Under the pieces are notes generated by a model. It was not told the origin of the DNA, searched no databases, and saw only the letters and a program-made list of their open reading frames with translations. Positions 55,612-64,000 of a stretch of DNA of 64,000 bases are shown piece by piece. The translations under genes were made by a program, and so were the position numbers. Numbering within the stretch: position 1 is the stretch's first letter; every line of letters begins with the position of its first letter. Where the stretch lies: the NCBI RefSeq assembly GCF_000350225.1, contig NW_005179315.1, positions 3,524 through 67,523 of the forward strand, written 5' to 3'. Source of the stretch: Chondrus crispus. Lineage: Eukaryota; Rhodophyta; Florideophyceae; Gigartinales; Gigartinaceae.

Positions 55612-55711
55612 NNNNNNNNNNNNNNNNNNNNNNNNNNNNNNNNNNNNNNNNNNNNNNNNNNNNNNNNNNNNNNNNNNNNNNNNNNNNNNNNNNNNNNNNN
55701 NNNNNNNNNNN
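55612..55711. other. Assembly gap, 100 N
   Basis: Exactly 100 N, a conventional placeholder of unknown true length, 70 bp upstream of the oxidase start. Confidence 0.99.
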
Positions 55712-55781
55712 TTCCCGTACTCCCCCCCTCCCCCACCCTCTCCACCTCCCTCCCTTCTCCCGGCCCTACCCCTGCATCACC

Positions 55782-57710
55782 ATGCGTCGCTCCCTCTTCC
55801 TGCAGAGCCCTGCGCAGTCCTCGTCCCCCGCCGCCCCGTCGCCCGAGGCCCTGTCGCGCCTGCTGTACCCGGCGCACCGCGACCTGCGCGCGCGCGCCTT
55901 CGAGCTGCTGCGCGAGCCGGTGTTCCGCCTGCGGTACAACGAGACCGTCGCCATGGAGCGCTCGCGCACCACAGCCCGCATCGCCCGCGTGCGCCAAGCG
56001 GGGCTGCTGCGAGACACCGTCTCGCGCGCCAACGAGGCCGGGTCGCGCCGCTACGACGTCCTCATCGACGTCCTGGCCCTCCTGGACCACTCGCTGGAGA
56101 TCCGCTTCGGCGTCAACCTCGGCCTCTTCTGCGCCACCATCCGCCGCCTCGGCTCGGAGGAGCAGTACACCCACTGGCTCCCGCGCATAGAGGACGGCCG
56201 CGACGTCGGCTGCTTCGCTCTCACCGAGCTGGGGCACGGAAGCAACGTCCGCGGTATCCAGACCACGGCCAGGTATCTCCCCGACGTCCAGCAATTTGAG
56301 ATTCACACCCCGCACGACCTGGCCCAGAAGTTTTGGATCGGCGCCGCGGCGGAGACCGCCAACGTTGCCGTCGTCTTTGCACAGCTCACCGTCGACGCCG
56401 TGCACCACGGCATTCACATCTTTATCGTCCCGCTGCGCAACAAGCATGACATGTCGCTTTGCGACGGCATCACCATTGCCGATTGCGGCCCGAAAGCGGG
56501 GCTCAATGGCGTTGACAACGGTCGCATTTGGTTTGATCGTGTTCGTGTGCCGCGCGAGAACATGCTGTCGAGCATGTCCTCCGTCTCCCCTGACGGCCGC
56601 TACTCGTCGTCATTCACGTCGCCGGACGCGCGCTTTGGCGCCCAGCTCGCCGCCCTTACGGGCGGCAGGGTCGGCATCGCATTTAATGCCATCGAGATCG
56701 CCCTGCTTGGGCTCACCATCGCCATTCGCTACTCGGCCAAGCGTAGGGCATTTGCACCCAAAAAGGGCGCCGAGGAGGTGCCGCTATTGTTTTACACGTC
56801 GCAGCAGAGGCTACTCATGGTGCCGCTTGCTACGGCGTTTGTGTACGCGTTTTGTGCAAGGGATTTGAGAGAGATGTACTACAAATCCATTACAACGGGG
56901 TCGATTGGCAAGGATGTTCACAGCTTGTCTGCTGGTTACAAGGCCATGTTTTCGTGGTTTATGCAAGACACGCTCCAAAAGGCGAGGGAGGCATGCGGAG
57001 GCCAAGGGTATAGGAGCGAGAATCGCATCGCACCGATCAAAGCAGACCGAGATGTTATGCTCACGTTTGAAGGTGCGAACGGTGTGATGCTGCAACAAGT
57101 AGCCAAGGTGTTGCTCGCGGAGCTCGGTGCGGCGGCCAAGAACGGGGGCACGTACGCCAAGGACTCGGTTGTCGAGGCGCTCAACACGCCGCCGCCACCT
57201 TTTCCAAGTGGAAGCTGCAACAGCAGCAAGAAGTTAGACCAGACGTTTATCTACGCGGCGCTCTGGAAACGCGAAGACAAGCTGGTCAAGCAGCTCGGCG
57301 AGCGGTATGGCAGGATGGTGCGGCACTGGAACGGGTCCGCGTTTCAAGCGTGGAACGACTGTCTGAGCGTGGCCGAGGCGGCGGCGACGGCGCACATGCA
57401 CCGGCGGATGTACGACGCGCACTTGGTGCATGTCAAGCATGCGTCTGTAGCTGACGCAGCGAGCGGCGAAGCGTTGAGGTTGTGCGGGCGCGTGTGGGCG
57501 GCGAATACGATTGCGTCGGACGAGAGCTTTTTGAGGCTGGGGTGCATCAGCGCGGCGCAGGCGACGGACGTAGTGGAGCAGATTGATGACCTGTGCAAGA
57601 AGATGACGAGCATTTCAGAGGCGCTGCTCAAGGGGGTCGGGTTTCCCGACCACTTGCTCGCGCCAATTGCCGTCGATTTTGTTGCTCACAACGCGCGCGC
57701 AAAACTGTAA
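55782..57710 (+). CDS. Peroxisomal acyl-CoA oxidase (medium-chain, ACX3-like)
   Basis: Intronless, 642 codons from ATG 55782. It oxidises acyl-CoA to trans-2-enoyl-CoA with release of H2O2, the first step of peroxisomal beta-oxidation. Residues 144-158 (CFALTELGHGSNVRG) form the FAD/substrate motif; KAGLNGVDNGRIWFD and LTGGRVGIAFNAI are family blocks; GGQGYRSEN precedes the catalytic Glu (~430) in TFEGAN, where most relatives have FEGDN. The C-terminus AKL is a PTS1 peroxisomal signal. Length fits plant acyl-CoA oxidases. The first ATG after the gap matches the pseudogene start. An old, deleted copy lies at 14624-16690. Confidence 0.9.
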   Translation: MRRSLFLQSPAQSSSPAAPSPEALSRLLYPAHRDLRARAFELLREPVFRLRYNETVAMERSRTTARIARVRQAGLLRDTVSRANEAGSRRYDVLIDVLALLDHSLEIRFGVNLGLFCATIRRLGSEEQYTHWLPRIEDGRDVGCFALTELGHGSNVRGIQTTARYLPDVQQFEIHTPHDLAQKFWIGAAAETANVAVVFAQLTVDAVHHGIHIFIVPLRNKHDMSLCDGITIADCGPKAGLNGVDNGRIWFDRVRVPRENMLSSMSSVSPDGRYSSSFTSPDARFGAQLAALTGGRVGIAFNAIEIALLGLTIAIRYSAKRRAFAPKKGAEEVPLLFYTSQQRLLMVPLATAFVYAFCARDLREMYYKSITTGSIGKDVHSLSAGYKAMFSWFMQDTLQKAREACGGQGYRSENRIAPIKADRDVMLTFEGANGVMLQQVAKVLLAELGAAAKNGGTYAKDSVVEALNTPPPPFPSGSCNSSKKLDQTFIYAALWKREDKLVKQLGERYGRMVRHWNGSAFQAWNDCLSVAEAAATAHMHRRMYDAHLVHVKHASVADAASGEALRLCGRVWAANTIASDESFLRLGCISAAQATDVVEQIDDLCKKMTSISEALLKGVGFPDHLLAPIAVDFVAHNARAKL

Positions 57711-57938
57711 CTCTCCCCGTAGATTCAGTATGTAGACTAGCACTCTGTCGGAGGAGAACATAATGTAGTGTGATAATAGATGGTCTGGCAATTAACGTAC
57801 AGAGCTGCACTGTTTGACGAAGAATAGAAATGAACTCTGCTTTCTCCGGCAGACAACTTTCTCCGGTGGGCATCTTTTTCGCCGCTCCCTCTTGACTTCC
57901 AAAACGGCTCACAACTTTACTCACATTTCTCACTGTCT
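57711..57938. other. Oxidase 3'-flank
   Basis: AT-richer non-coding sequence after the stop; no feature seen. Confidence 0.5.
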
Positions 57939-58450
57939 GTGACTGGTACGTTTGTCTGGGGAACAGTGTACAATACATACGGCAACACTATTGCCCAGGC
58001 CAGTCTTGTATCTAGTACGGTACAACAATCTCAGCAGGCGCGGCTAAAGGTGGCTGTGCTAAGGACCGATAGGTATACACATGTAGGAGCGACGGCAACG
58101 GGGAAGGGTGGAGTCGGAAAGACGTGGGCTCTTCGAGCGACTGTTTTCGAGAACATATGTCGCGTTCTGAAACAGGGCGGGTGCGTGGAAGAGGTGAAGA
58201 GTCTATTTTCAGAGTGCACGATGGGTGAAGACAGTGATACAGAGAGGAAGTGTATGACAATACAAGAGAGTTTTGAAGGATTTAAATAGCTGATTGAGGC
58301 ACACGGGAGAAAGCGAGAGTCATGGAAGGGATACGGGAGATGAAGATTCGGTGGATGTGATGGAATTGATGATGAGAGCTGCACGACTGAGTGTACCTTC
58401 TTGTGATGAAAGCAGTGCAGGGATTTGCTTTCAACTGTACGGAAGAATCA
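57939..58450 (+). pseudogene. P-loop (STAND-like) NTPase relic
   Basis: An open frame to 58289 contains ATGKGGVGKTWALRATVFEN, a Walker A motif of the GxGGVGKT type typical of NB-ARC/NACHT and ParA/MinD NTPases. Homology with 49760-50170 continues past the stop (LMMRAARLSVPSC, ESSAGICFQ) with a frame change, so the gene is broken. WD40 repeats begin 350 bp downstream; NB-ARC/NACHT-WD40 proteins are common, so both may be parts of one dead gene. Confidence 0.5.
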
Positions 58451-58795
58451 AGCACAAGGCATCAGAATCAGGTAGCGTGCGAAGGATAAGAGTGGGAATC
58501 GAGAGATGCGCCCCACGACCATGGCAGCGGCCTGTGGATGAATGCGTCGGGGGCGAGCGGGAGGAAGTTTGGCGGAGCAGATTGCGCTTTCATATTTCAA
58601 TTGTGCAAGTCTACAAGTCGGCATAAACTCGGCGGGTGGAGTGTATGCACTCTAGTCGAACCCGAGCCGTTCAGGGATCACAGGTTTCACACAGTCTATG
58701 GACAAGGAGATGAATGTGACTGAATAAGAGGGCGATTTTGAAACGGTGAGCTGGGGGGCGTCTAAGGACTGGGGGGCAGAAGCCGGAGACGTCTG

Positions 58796-59218
58796 ATGAC
58801 ATGTTTCGGTTTGTGCATTCGGGATGAAACAAGCTTCCTTCAAACAGCCCCTTCCGGTGTTATGTGTGGGTCTTTCAATGAGAGCAAGGGCTATGCAGTC
58901 GTGGGATATAGTGGTGGGACACTTAGGATATGGAGTATATCGGAAAAGAAAGTTCTGAGGAGTTTCCCGGGCCATGAATCGCGGGTGAGTAGCGCTGCGA
59001 TGAGTGCGGATAGAAAACGTGTAGTATCTGGATCCCTCGACAAGAGTGTACGGGTGTGGGACGTGGAGACAGGAGTACAAATCGGCGATGCATTTACCGG
59101 ACACACCAAAGAAGTGAATAGCGTTGCGACGAGTGCGGATGGAAAACGTATGGTATCTGGATCCTCGGACAACAGCGTGCGAGTTTTGGGACGTGGAAAG
59201 GGGGAAAGTTGGAGATAG
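58796..59218 (+). pseudogene. WD40-repeat fragment
   Basis: About three WD repeats: GGTLRIWSISEKKVL, KRVVSGSLDKSVRVWDVETG, KRMVSGSSDNSVRV. In the last repeat an extra T changes W-D-V-E to L-G-R, after which the frame ends. Repeats are strongly alike, as in recently expanded WD40 arrays. Probably the remnant of a larger propeller protein. Confidence 0.65.
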
Positions 59219-60166
59219 ACGAGATAGTTAGTCATGAGGGTCGTTGCAGAAGTGAATGAACGGGGGTTTTTAACCCTTCGAAGGGTAGCTACGGAAGTAC
59301 CGTAAAACTTTACAGTAGGTGTGGAAAGGAGCCAATAATTGCTCCGCAGTGGCGGGTAGCAGAAATAGGAGCAGCACAGTAGCTCTCAGGCACGTCCTCA
59401 GGCAGCATTGCGTAAGCCTGTTTTAATTAAAATTCTGAAACTAAAATTCTGAAATTAGATTTCTACATTGCTGTGCTGCATTGCTGTATTTCTTTTCCCA
59501 TTTTTGATTAGAGAATGAAGATTGATGGTCGTTTACGGTTGGAGCTCTCACGCACCCGAGATATCAGCGGTAGCGAGAGTACTCTTGACTATCTATCGAA
59601 AAGTAAACAAAGAAAGAACAATATCAGAGAATAGACATGTGAGGGAAGCCCAGGGAAGGGCGTCCTGACGGGGATGGGTGGGCAAAAGAGAAATAGACAT
59701 AGGCGAAAAGTCACGAGACTCTCACCCGGCCGTCGGCGATATGTAGGACAGTGCACGCTCGGTCGAATGCCAGGTGTCGGCATGTCACTCGCTACTCCCG
59801 GGACAGCTTCACCCGCATACACGAGTGTATACAGACGCATATAGTGCCTTCCTTAGCAGTACCTCCCTCTGTATAGTGCTATGGCTCCCCCTCTGGCACA
59901 GGTTATCATAAGCCCACACGTGTATCATCTGGCATGGTTCAGTGTTACGATATGGAGGTGCGACGGCGGAAAATATGGCGACGAGTACTCAGTACCCAAA
60001 GGATTGAAGTTGTACGTTTTTAGTTGTGTTTTACAGGCTTTTGTGCTTTTGCTTGTGCTTTAGGAGGCACAGTATGCGTAAACCCACAACTGTACACCAA
60101 GGTTTTTCCAACAACGCCATCATGCCGCTCGCAACCAAACCCAAAGTATATCCCTAATGCCACTTG
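59219..60166. other. Intergenic, with dispersed repeat
   Basis: No gene supported. 59520-59720 is the inverted partner of 24565-24800. A 14-bp palindrome (ACCCTTCGAAGGGT) lies at 59273-59286. A 60-codon frame at 59881 (MAPPLAQVIISPHVYHLAWF) has no other support. Confidence 0.5.
59520..59720 (-). repeat. Dispersed repeat, partner of 24565-24800
   Basis: The reverse complement matches 24565-24800 over GCCCTTCCCTGGGCTTC, CACATGTCTATTCTCT, CGATAGATAGTC and CTCCAACCGTAA blocks. Confidence 0.6.
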
Positions 60167-60184
60167 TGTGAAGTATACTTCACA
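60167..60184. repeat. 18-bp perfect palindrome
   Basis: TGTGAAGTATACTTCACA, 9 bp before the TATA-like box of the following gene. Could be an operator-like site or chance. Confidence 0.6.
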
Positions 60185-60192
60185 TATGACCG

Positions 60193-60200
60193 TATAAAAG
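60193..60200 (+). promoter_or_regulatory. TATA-like box
   Basis: TATAAAAG, 163 bp upstream of ATG 60363 and the best core-promoter candidate for the transposase gene. Confidence 0.5.
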
Positions 60201-60362
60201 GGCTCTTTGGACGGCGACCTGAAGTCTACAGTATTGATATAAAGAATTCTGTAACATTGGATTCTTGATCCTCAGCATGTTGTGCGTCTCTCGGACATTC
60301 AAAATTAAAAATCGGTCAAGCACAGCCGAAATGGCCGCGCTCACTTCGACATCGTCTCAGAG

Positions 60363-62055
60363 ATGCCCTCAAACCCCTCTCCTTTGGCTAGTGGAGCTCA
60401 ACCATCACCAACAGGAACTTCAAATGATGTTTCAGAAGGTATAACAGCAACAGCTGAGCCGGGTCCGAGCAATAATTCCGCACAAAACCTGCGCCTCGAT
60501 GCGTCAGGTCATCCTCGACTACAAACTGTGACCCATGGGAAGGCAAGGGGACGACCAAGTGTACGAGGACGAGGTAGGGGCTCTCAGGGACGTACTACAA
60601 GAGGAAGGGCACGAAGCGGTCGTGGAGGTGCATTGGGAAGGGGCAGAAGGCGTGCAAGTGGAGAGGGCGGGAACAAATATTCAGGATCCAGCTTCAGGGT
60701 GGAATATTTGCACCTCAAGAACCAGTGAGGTGGTAATGGAGAAAGAGTTTGCGGATTCTATAATAAGAGACCGTGCGAGGATGCTTTGCAGCACAGCAGT
60801 TAATAAGATGAAGTTGCAATGCAACGTTAGAGGAATCACTCCCACTCGATCAGGATTTGTGGTGCTAATAATGAACGGAATACTGCAACAACTGACTGAG
60901 TGGATGAATGAGCTTGTCCGAATGAGGAACATGAAAACAATTATCACTATGTCGGACATGCATCGCTATGTTGCTGTCCGTTTGCTTTCTCACACAACCG
61001 GATTCAGTTTTGAAAAAACTATTATGATACAGCGTCAGAACGGCTGCGTAGCGCCTTTCTTGGAGATAACAAGGTTTATTGCGGACAACATTCTTGCGTT
61101 TTCACCTACTGGACGGGAAAGCGATGGATCAAGCACTTGGAGCGCGCAACGGGACAGAACACGGCAGCTTTCAGAGTTTGAAAGCCTTGCTTTTCGTGAA
61201 TCTAGAAAAGTTTTCTTTGAGCCCATGCATTTGTTTGCGACTCTAGATGATGACCTGTTTGGGACCAGGGCTTCAGATAACCAAGTCAAAATGCTGAGCT
61301 CCAGAAAAGCTGACAGAGAGGGCCACTCAGCAGATGCTGTGGCCGATGCACTTTTCAGAATTGTTTTAACTATACGATTCAGAAGACGAGGGGAACAACA
61401 GACAGAGTCTGTTCGAAAATTACTTTCTGGTTTGATGGACGGGAGGGGAGAGGAGGCTCTGAATGGATGTATAGTTACTGCCGATCGCGGTTACGGGAAG
61501 CCCAATTTTATGGAGGTTCTTTCATCTTTCGGTGTTAGCTCTGTTTTTGTAATGCCAAATCATTTACTTCGAGTCCACCCATTTGTTGCTTCCTCCTATC
61601 TCGATCCAAGAAGAGGAGACTTAGAAGACACAGACGAATGTACTAATGCAAGGTCAGATGACCTGGGAAATGCTTCTGCTGGAAGCAATGCACCTACCGA
61701 ACAAATGCCTCTGCCACCTTCGGAAAATGTGGGGAATATGGAAGTGTTGTGCGACAGAAGAAGGAAGTTCATTATTGATGACAACCCCGCGTTAGGACCT
61801 CATGCGTTCATTGCCACAAAAATGGCGGCTGCAGCGGGCTCTGGAAACCGAACGGGACAAAGAAAAATCACAGCAGTTGCTGTTCGGGAACACGGAACCG
61901 AAAAGTTCTGTAAAGTTCTTCGTTTCATGTACACGGTTCCTGAAGGGATTCAGGAAGCCCTTAAGCAATGGATTGCTGTGACTAAAAGTAATGAGCCATT
62001 ACGACACACCCTTTTCTCAAAAAAAGTGAGAAGCCACCGGAAGTTCAAGTTTTAA
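60363..62055 (+). CDS. DDE transposase (copy b)
   Basis: Two frames. 60363-60728 (ATG, MPSNPSPLASGAQPS) carries AT-hook-like RGR repeats (KARGRPSVRGRGRGSQGR). The main frame runs to 62055, with MEKEFADSIIRDRARML from 60738. A frameshift or intron near 60700 probably joins them. Catalytic blocks: FATLDDDLFGTRASDNQVK (61240) and CIVTADRGYGKPNF (61474), matching copy a; then FVMPNHLLRVHPF. The last residues, VRSHRKFKF, end at TAA 62053, whose last A begins the ATG of the nuclease frame. The main frame has no internal stop. Confidence 0.6.
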
Positions 62056-63053
62056 TGAGTGCAGTCGAACAAAAACTTCTTTCAGTATGTTCGGTTCTTA
62101 CAATCGGACAAAGGTGTGCAGACTGGTTTATTTTGCGACGGTTTCGGATAACGGGAACTAATTCTGGTCTTGTAGCAATGAGCAGCTCAGCAGTGAGGTT
62201 GTCTTCGGGTTTAGAACCGGCTTCTGCCGACACGGAGAATTTGCCCGAACAGTGGCTAGAAAATTTTCAACGCAGCTGGTTTAATTCTAAGGTTTCGACA
62301 GAGCCTATGATGCGAGGCAGTGCAAATGAGAATACTGTACTAGCTGCTCTCAGATCAATGAGTTTTATCAGAGATGTTTTCGAGGTCGGCTTGCTATGCT
62401 TAAAAGATGTGCCTTTCCTAGCTTGCTCCCCAGATGGCGTCGCTATCCTGGATGAAGAAATTGTAGAAAGGCTAAACCCATTTAGCAGTATTGACAATCA
62501 TAATGTTACTGGAAACATGGAAGTACTTGCATCTGTCGAAATCAAGACCAAGGTGACTGCACGAAGTTTAGCGAGCTCTATCTCTTTGTCATCTGGCGAT
62601 CCTGTGCTTTGTACAGTTGGTGACGAGCTATTCAAAAAATATGTCGCGAAGGAGCACATGGCTCAAATGTTACAGCAAGTGATAATTCTAGGCCTGCAAT
62701 ACTCTGTCTACCTTGTTGCTTCCGAAACTGGCGTGTTGTATACAGTGCCTATCTACTGGTCTCCGGATATCATTGAAACATGTCTTGCCGTCTTAACGTT
62801 CACTTGTGGTCCAGTTGTGTCATGGGCATACGAGGAGGGGGCACCAATACCGCAGTTTGTAAGTAGTGAACAACGCCCTGTTATTTCTTCGAGGCATTCG
62901 TTTTGGAAAATGATTGATACCCATGTCAAGGTACACGGCCCATTTGTGCCTTTGAAGCTATTCAAGCATGCTTCAAAGAGTTTCTATTCTAAGACAAAAG
63001 CAGGCGTCGACGGTGCTACTCAGCAAAGAGCAATACTGCGATGCTCAACTTCT
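62055..63053 (+). CDS. PD-(D/E)XK (YqaJ-like) nuclease, 3' end cut by LTR
   Basis: ATG 62055 overlaps the transposase stop (TAATG). QRCADWFILRRFRITGTNSG resembles the N-terminal block of YqaJ-type exonucleases. MRGSANENTVL supplies a conserved Glu; LACSPDG and SVEIKTKV are the PD and ExK motifs. From there it aligns to the end of copy a (KAGVDGATQQ versus KGGVDDITRY). The LTR of element Y begins at 63054, so the last codons of the 348-codon frame (to 63101) are LTR sequence. In copy a the nuclease is in the same frame as the transposase. Confidence 0.6.
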
Positions 63054-63630
63054 TGTGGTGTAACTACCTTCGTCCCGACCACTCGGAACGAGGGGGGTTA
63101 GAGGTAAGGGAGCGCGCGACGCTGGGTAACCCACGCGAGCGCGAACCGTACGGAAGGACTCGAAAAGAGGGAAGGCTCACGTGGCCGGTGACGCGCAGCC
63201 GGTCGGTGGTGTCAGATCCGGACGGCCGGTCACGGGTTAGAAGCCTGAGACTTAGAGGTAAAACCGGACGGAGTTAGCAAAAAGCCGTAAAGGGAAGGGA
63301 GGCGAGTCTGCCCCCGTTTACTGGAACGGGGCAGGTGCCCCCGGTCTTAACCCCTAAGTGGGACGCCAGGACACCTGTCCCGCTACAGTAGCTGTTACTT
63401 ACTGTATACCAGCTACTGTGCTAAATTGGCTAATTTGTGCCATTAACTACTAATTACTAATTACTTACCGTTCGGATCCTACACGTGTAACCAGCGAGGT
63501 ACTACTGTACTCCGCACCGGCCGTGTGCTGTAAATATAACTCCTTACAGTTCTTCTCGCGCTTACAGCCCATCGTACTGTATCCCGGGGCGGCAGCGGTG
63601 GCGCCGTTGCCTTCGCGCCGTTGTACTACA
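63054..63630 (-). repeat. 3' LTR of inverted Ty3 element Y
   Basis: 577 bp. Read on the minus strand it starts TGTAGTACAAC and ends GTTACACCACA, with the purine tract AAGGAAGGGGG at its 5' side (63634-63644), so the element interior lies to the right. It shares blocks with the element A LTR. Target-site candidate cttct at 63049-63053; partner outside the window. Confidence 0.6.
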
Positions 63631-63719
63631 GACCCCCTTCCTTACTTCGCGACACGTCCCCGTCGCGGCGGGTTAAAATCCCTGCCAGCTGTGACGGTTC
63701 CCTATCCCGAACGGAGACC

Positions 63720-64000
63720 ATGCGTCGGCCGCGGAGACGCGGCCGTACAGTAGGTACCTTCCTCGGGTCCTCACCCGCATGCACACCCGCAGCGGCGGTC
63801 ATTTCCCGACCCGCGCGGAGGAGTTCAGCACTCCAGCGGTTCGCGGTTCCATCCGCGGTACGCCACCGTTCGGATTGGGCGCCTTCAGCCTGCGCCGGGT
63901 CATCGAACAACCGGCGCAAAGAAGCGTTTTTCCAGGACCCCCCGGAGGGCTGGCCATTTTTCCAAGAATTCCCCTTCAATTTCCTCCAAAACCCCACGGG
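63720..64000 (+). CDS. Possible start of the antisense ORF of element Y (incomplete)
   Basis: By position it corresponds to the antisense ORFs of X, A and B: 90 bp inside the LTR, reading away from it. Two plus frames stay open to the window end: ATG 63720 (MRRPRRRGRTVGTFLGS) and ATG 63779 (MHTRSGGHFPTRAEEF). I cannot choose between them, and the conserved core would lie beyond the window. Confidence 0.35.
   Translation, partial: MRRPRRRGRTVGTFLGSSPACTPAAAVISRPARRSSALQRFAVPSAVRHRSDWAPSACAGSSNNRRKEAFFQDPPEGWPFFQEFPFNFLQNPT

Noticed and set aside
1..64000. CRISPR arrays, rRNA and complete tRNA genes
   Set aside because: No regularly spaced repeats, no rRNA-like blocks and no plausible tRNA cloverleaf were found on reading both strands.

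Overview
The window is eukaryotic nuclear DNA dominated by nested mobile elements. Only two host genes look intact: a peroxisomal acyl-CoA oxidase (55782-57710) and an alpha/beta hydrolase with one 142-bp GT-AG intron (54022-55123). The intron-poor genes, the plant-type medium-chain acyl-CoA oxidase ending in a peroxisomal signal, a transit-peptide-like N-terminus on the hydrolase, relics of P-loop and WD40 genes, and chromodomain Ty3 elements suggest an alga. A red alga such as a florideophyte is my best guess. This is inference; no rRNA or marker gene is present.

Left block (1-14413) is three nested layers. Element X, a Ty3/gypsy LTR element, shows only its antisense gene (1-2557) and 3' LTR (2615-3284). 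X sits inside the gag of element A, another Ty3 chromovirus (3285-11800, ending in its 3' LTR). A sits inside a DDE transposase-nuclease gene that resumes at 11801. A homologue of that gene lies at 60363-63053 and is itself cut by the inverted LTR of a fourth Ty3 element, Y (63054-64000).

Centre (14414-49650). A decayed acyl-CoA oxidase copy is split by a solo LTR (14919-16047). From about 16.7 to 49 kb lies what looks like one large DNA transposon. It encodes a CACTA/TNP2-like transposase, a DNA methyltransferase apparently joined to a SET-like domain, a ParB-like protein, a 2-oxoglutarate dioxygenase-like protein and several unknown proteins. The transposase gene is interrupted by a complete 14.75-kb Ty3 element B (33210-47957) with 1018/1019-bp LTRs and a perfect 5-bp target duplication. 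Removing B rejoins the transposase frame.

Right block (49650-60166) holds long palindromes, a P-loop gene relic, a piggyBac-like transposase 3' fragment, the two host genes around a 100-bp assembly gap, and P-loop/WD40 relics.

Three observations stand out. (1) The central transposon carries a suite of DNA- and chromatin-modifying enzymes. (2) Elements X, A and B, and possibly Y, carry a long antisense gene between pol and the 3' LTR that faces inward from that LTR; three copies share a recognisable core. (3) Very long, nearly perfect palindromes are inverted copies of adjacent sequence, and in one pseudogene paralogy stops exactly at a palindrome centre. Most coding regions have decayed, often by in-frame stop codons without frameshifts.
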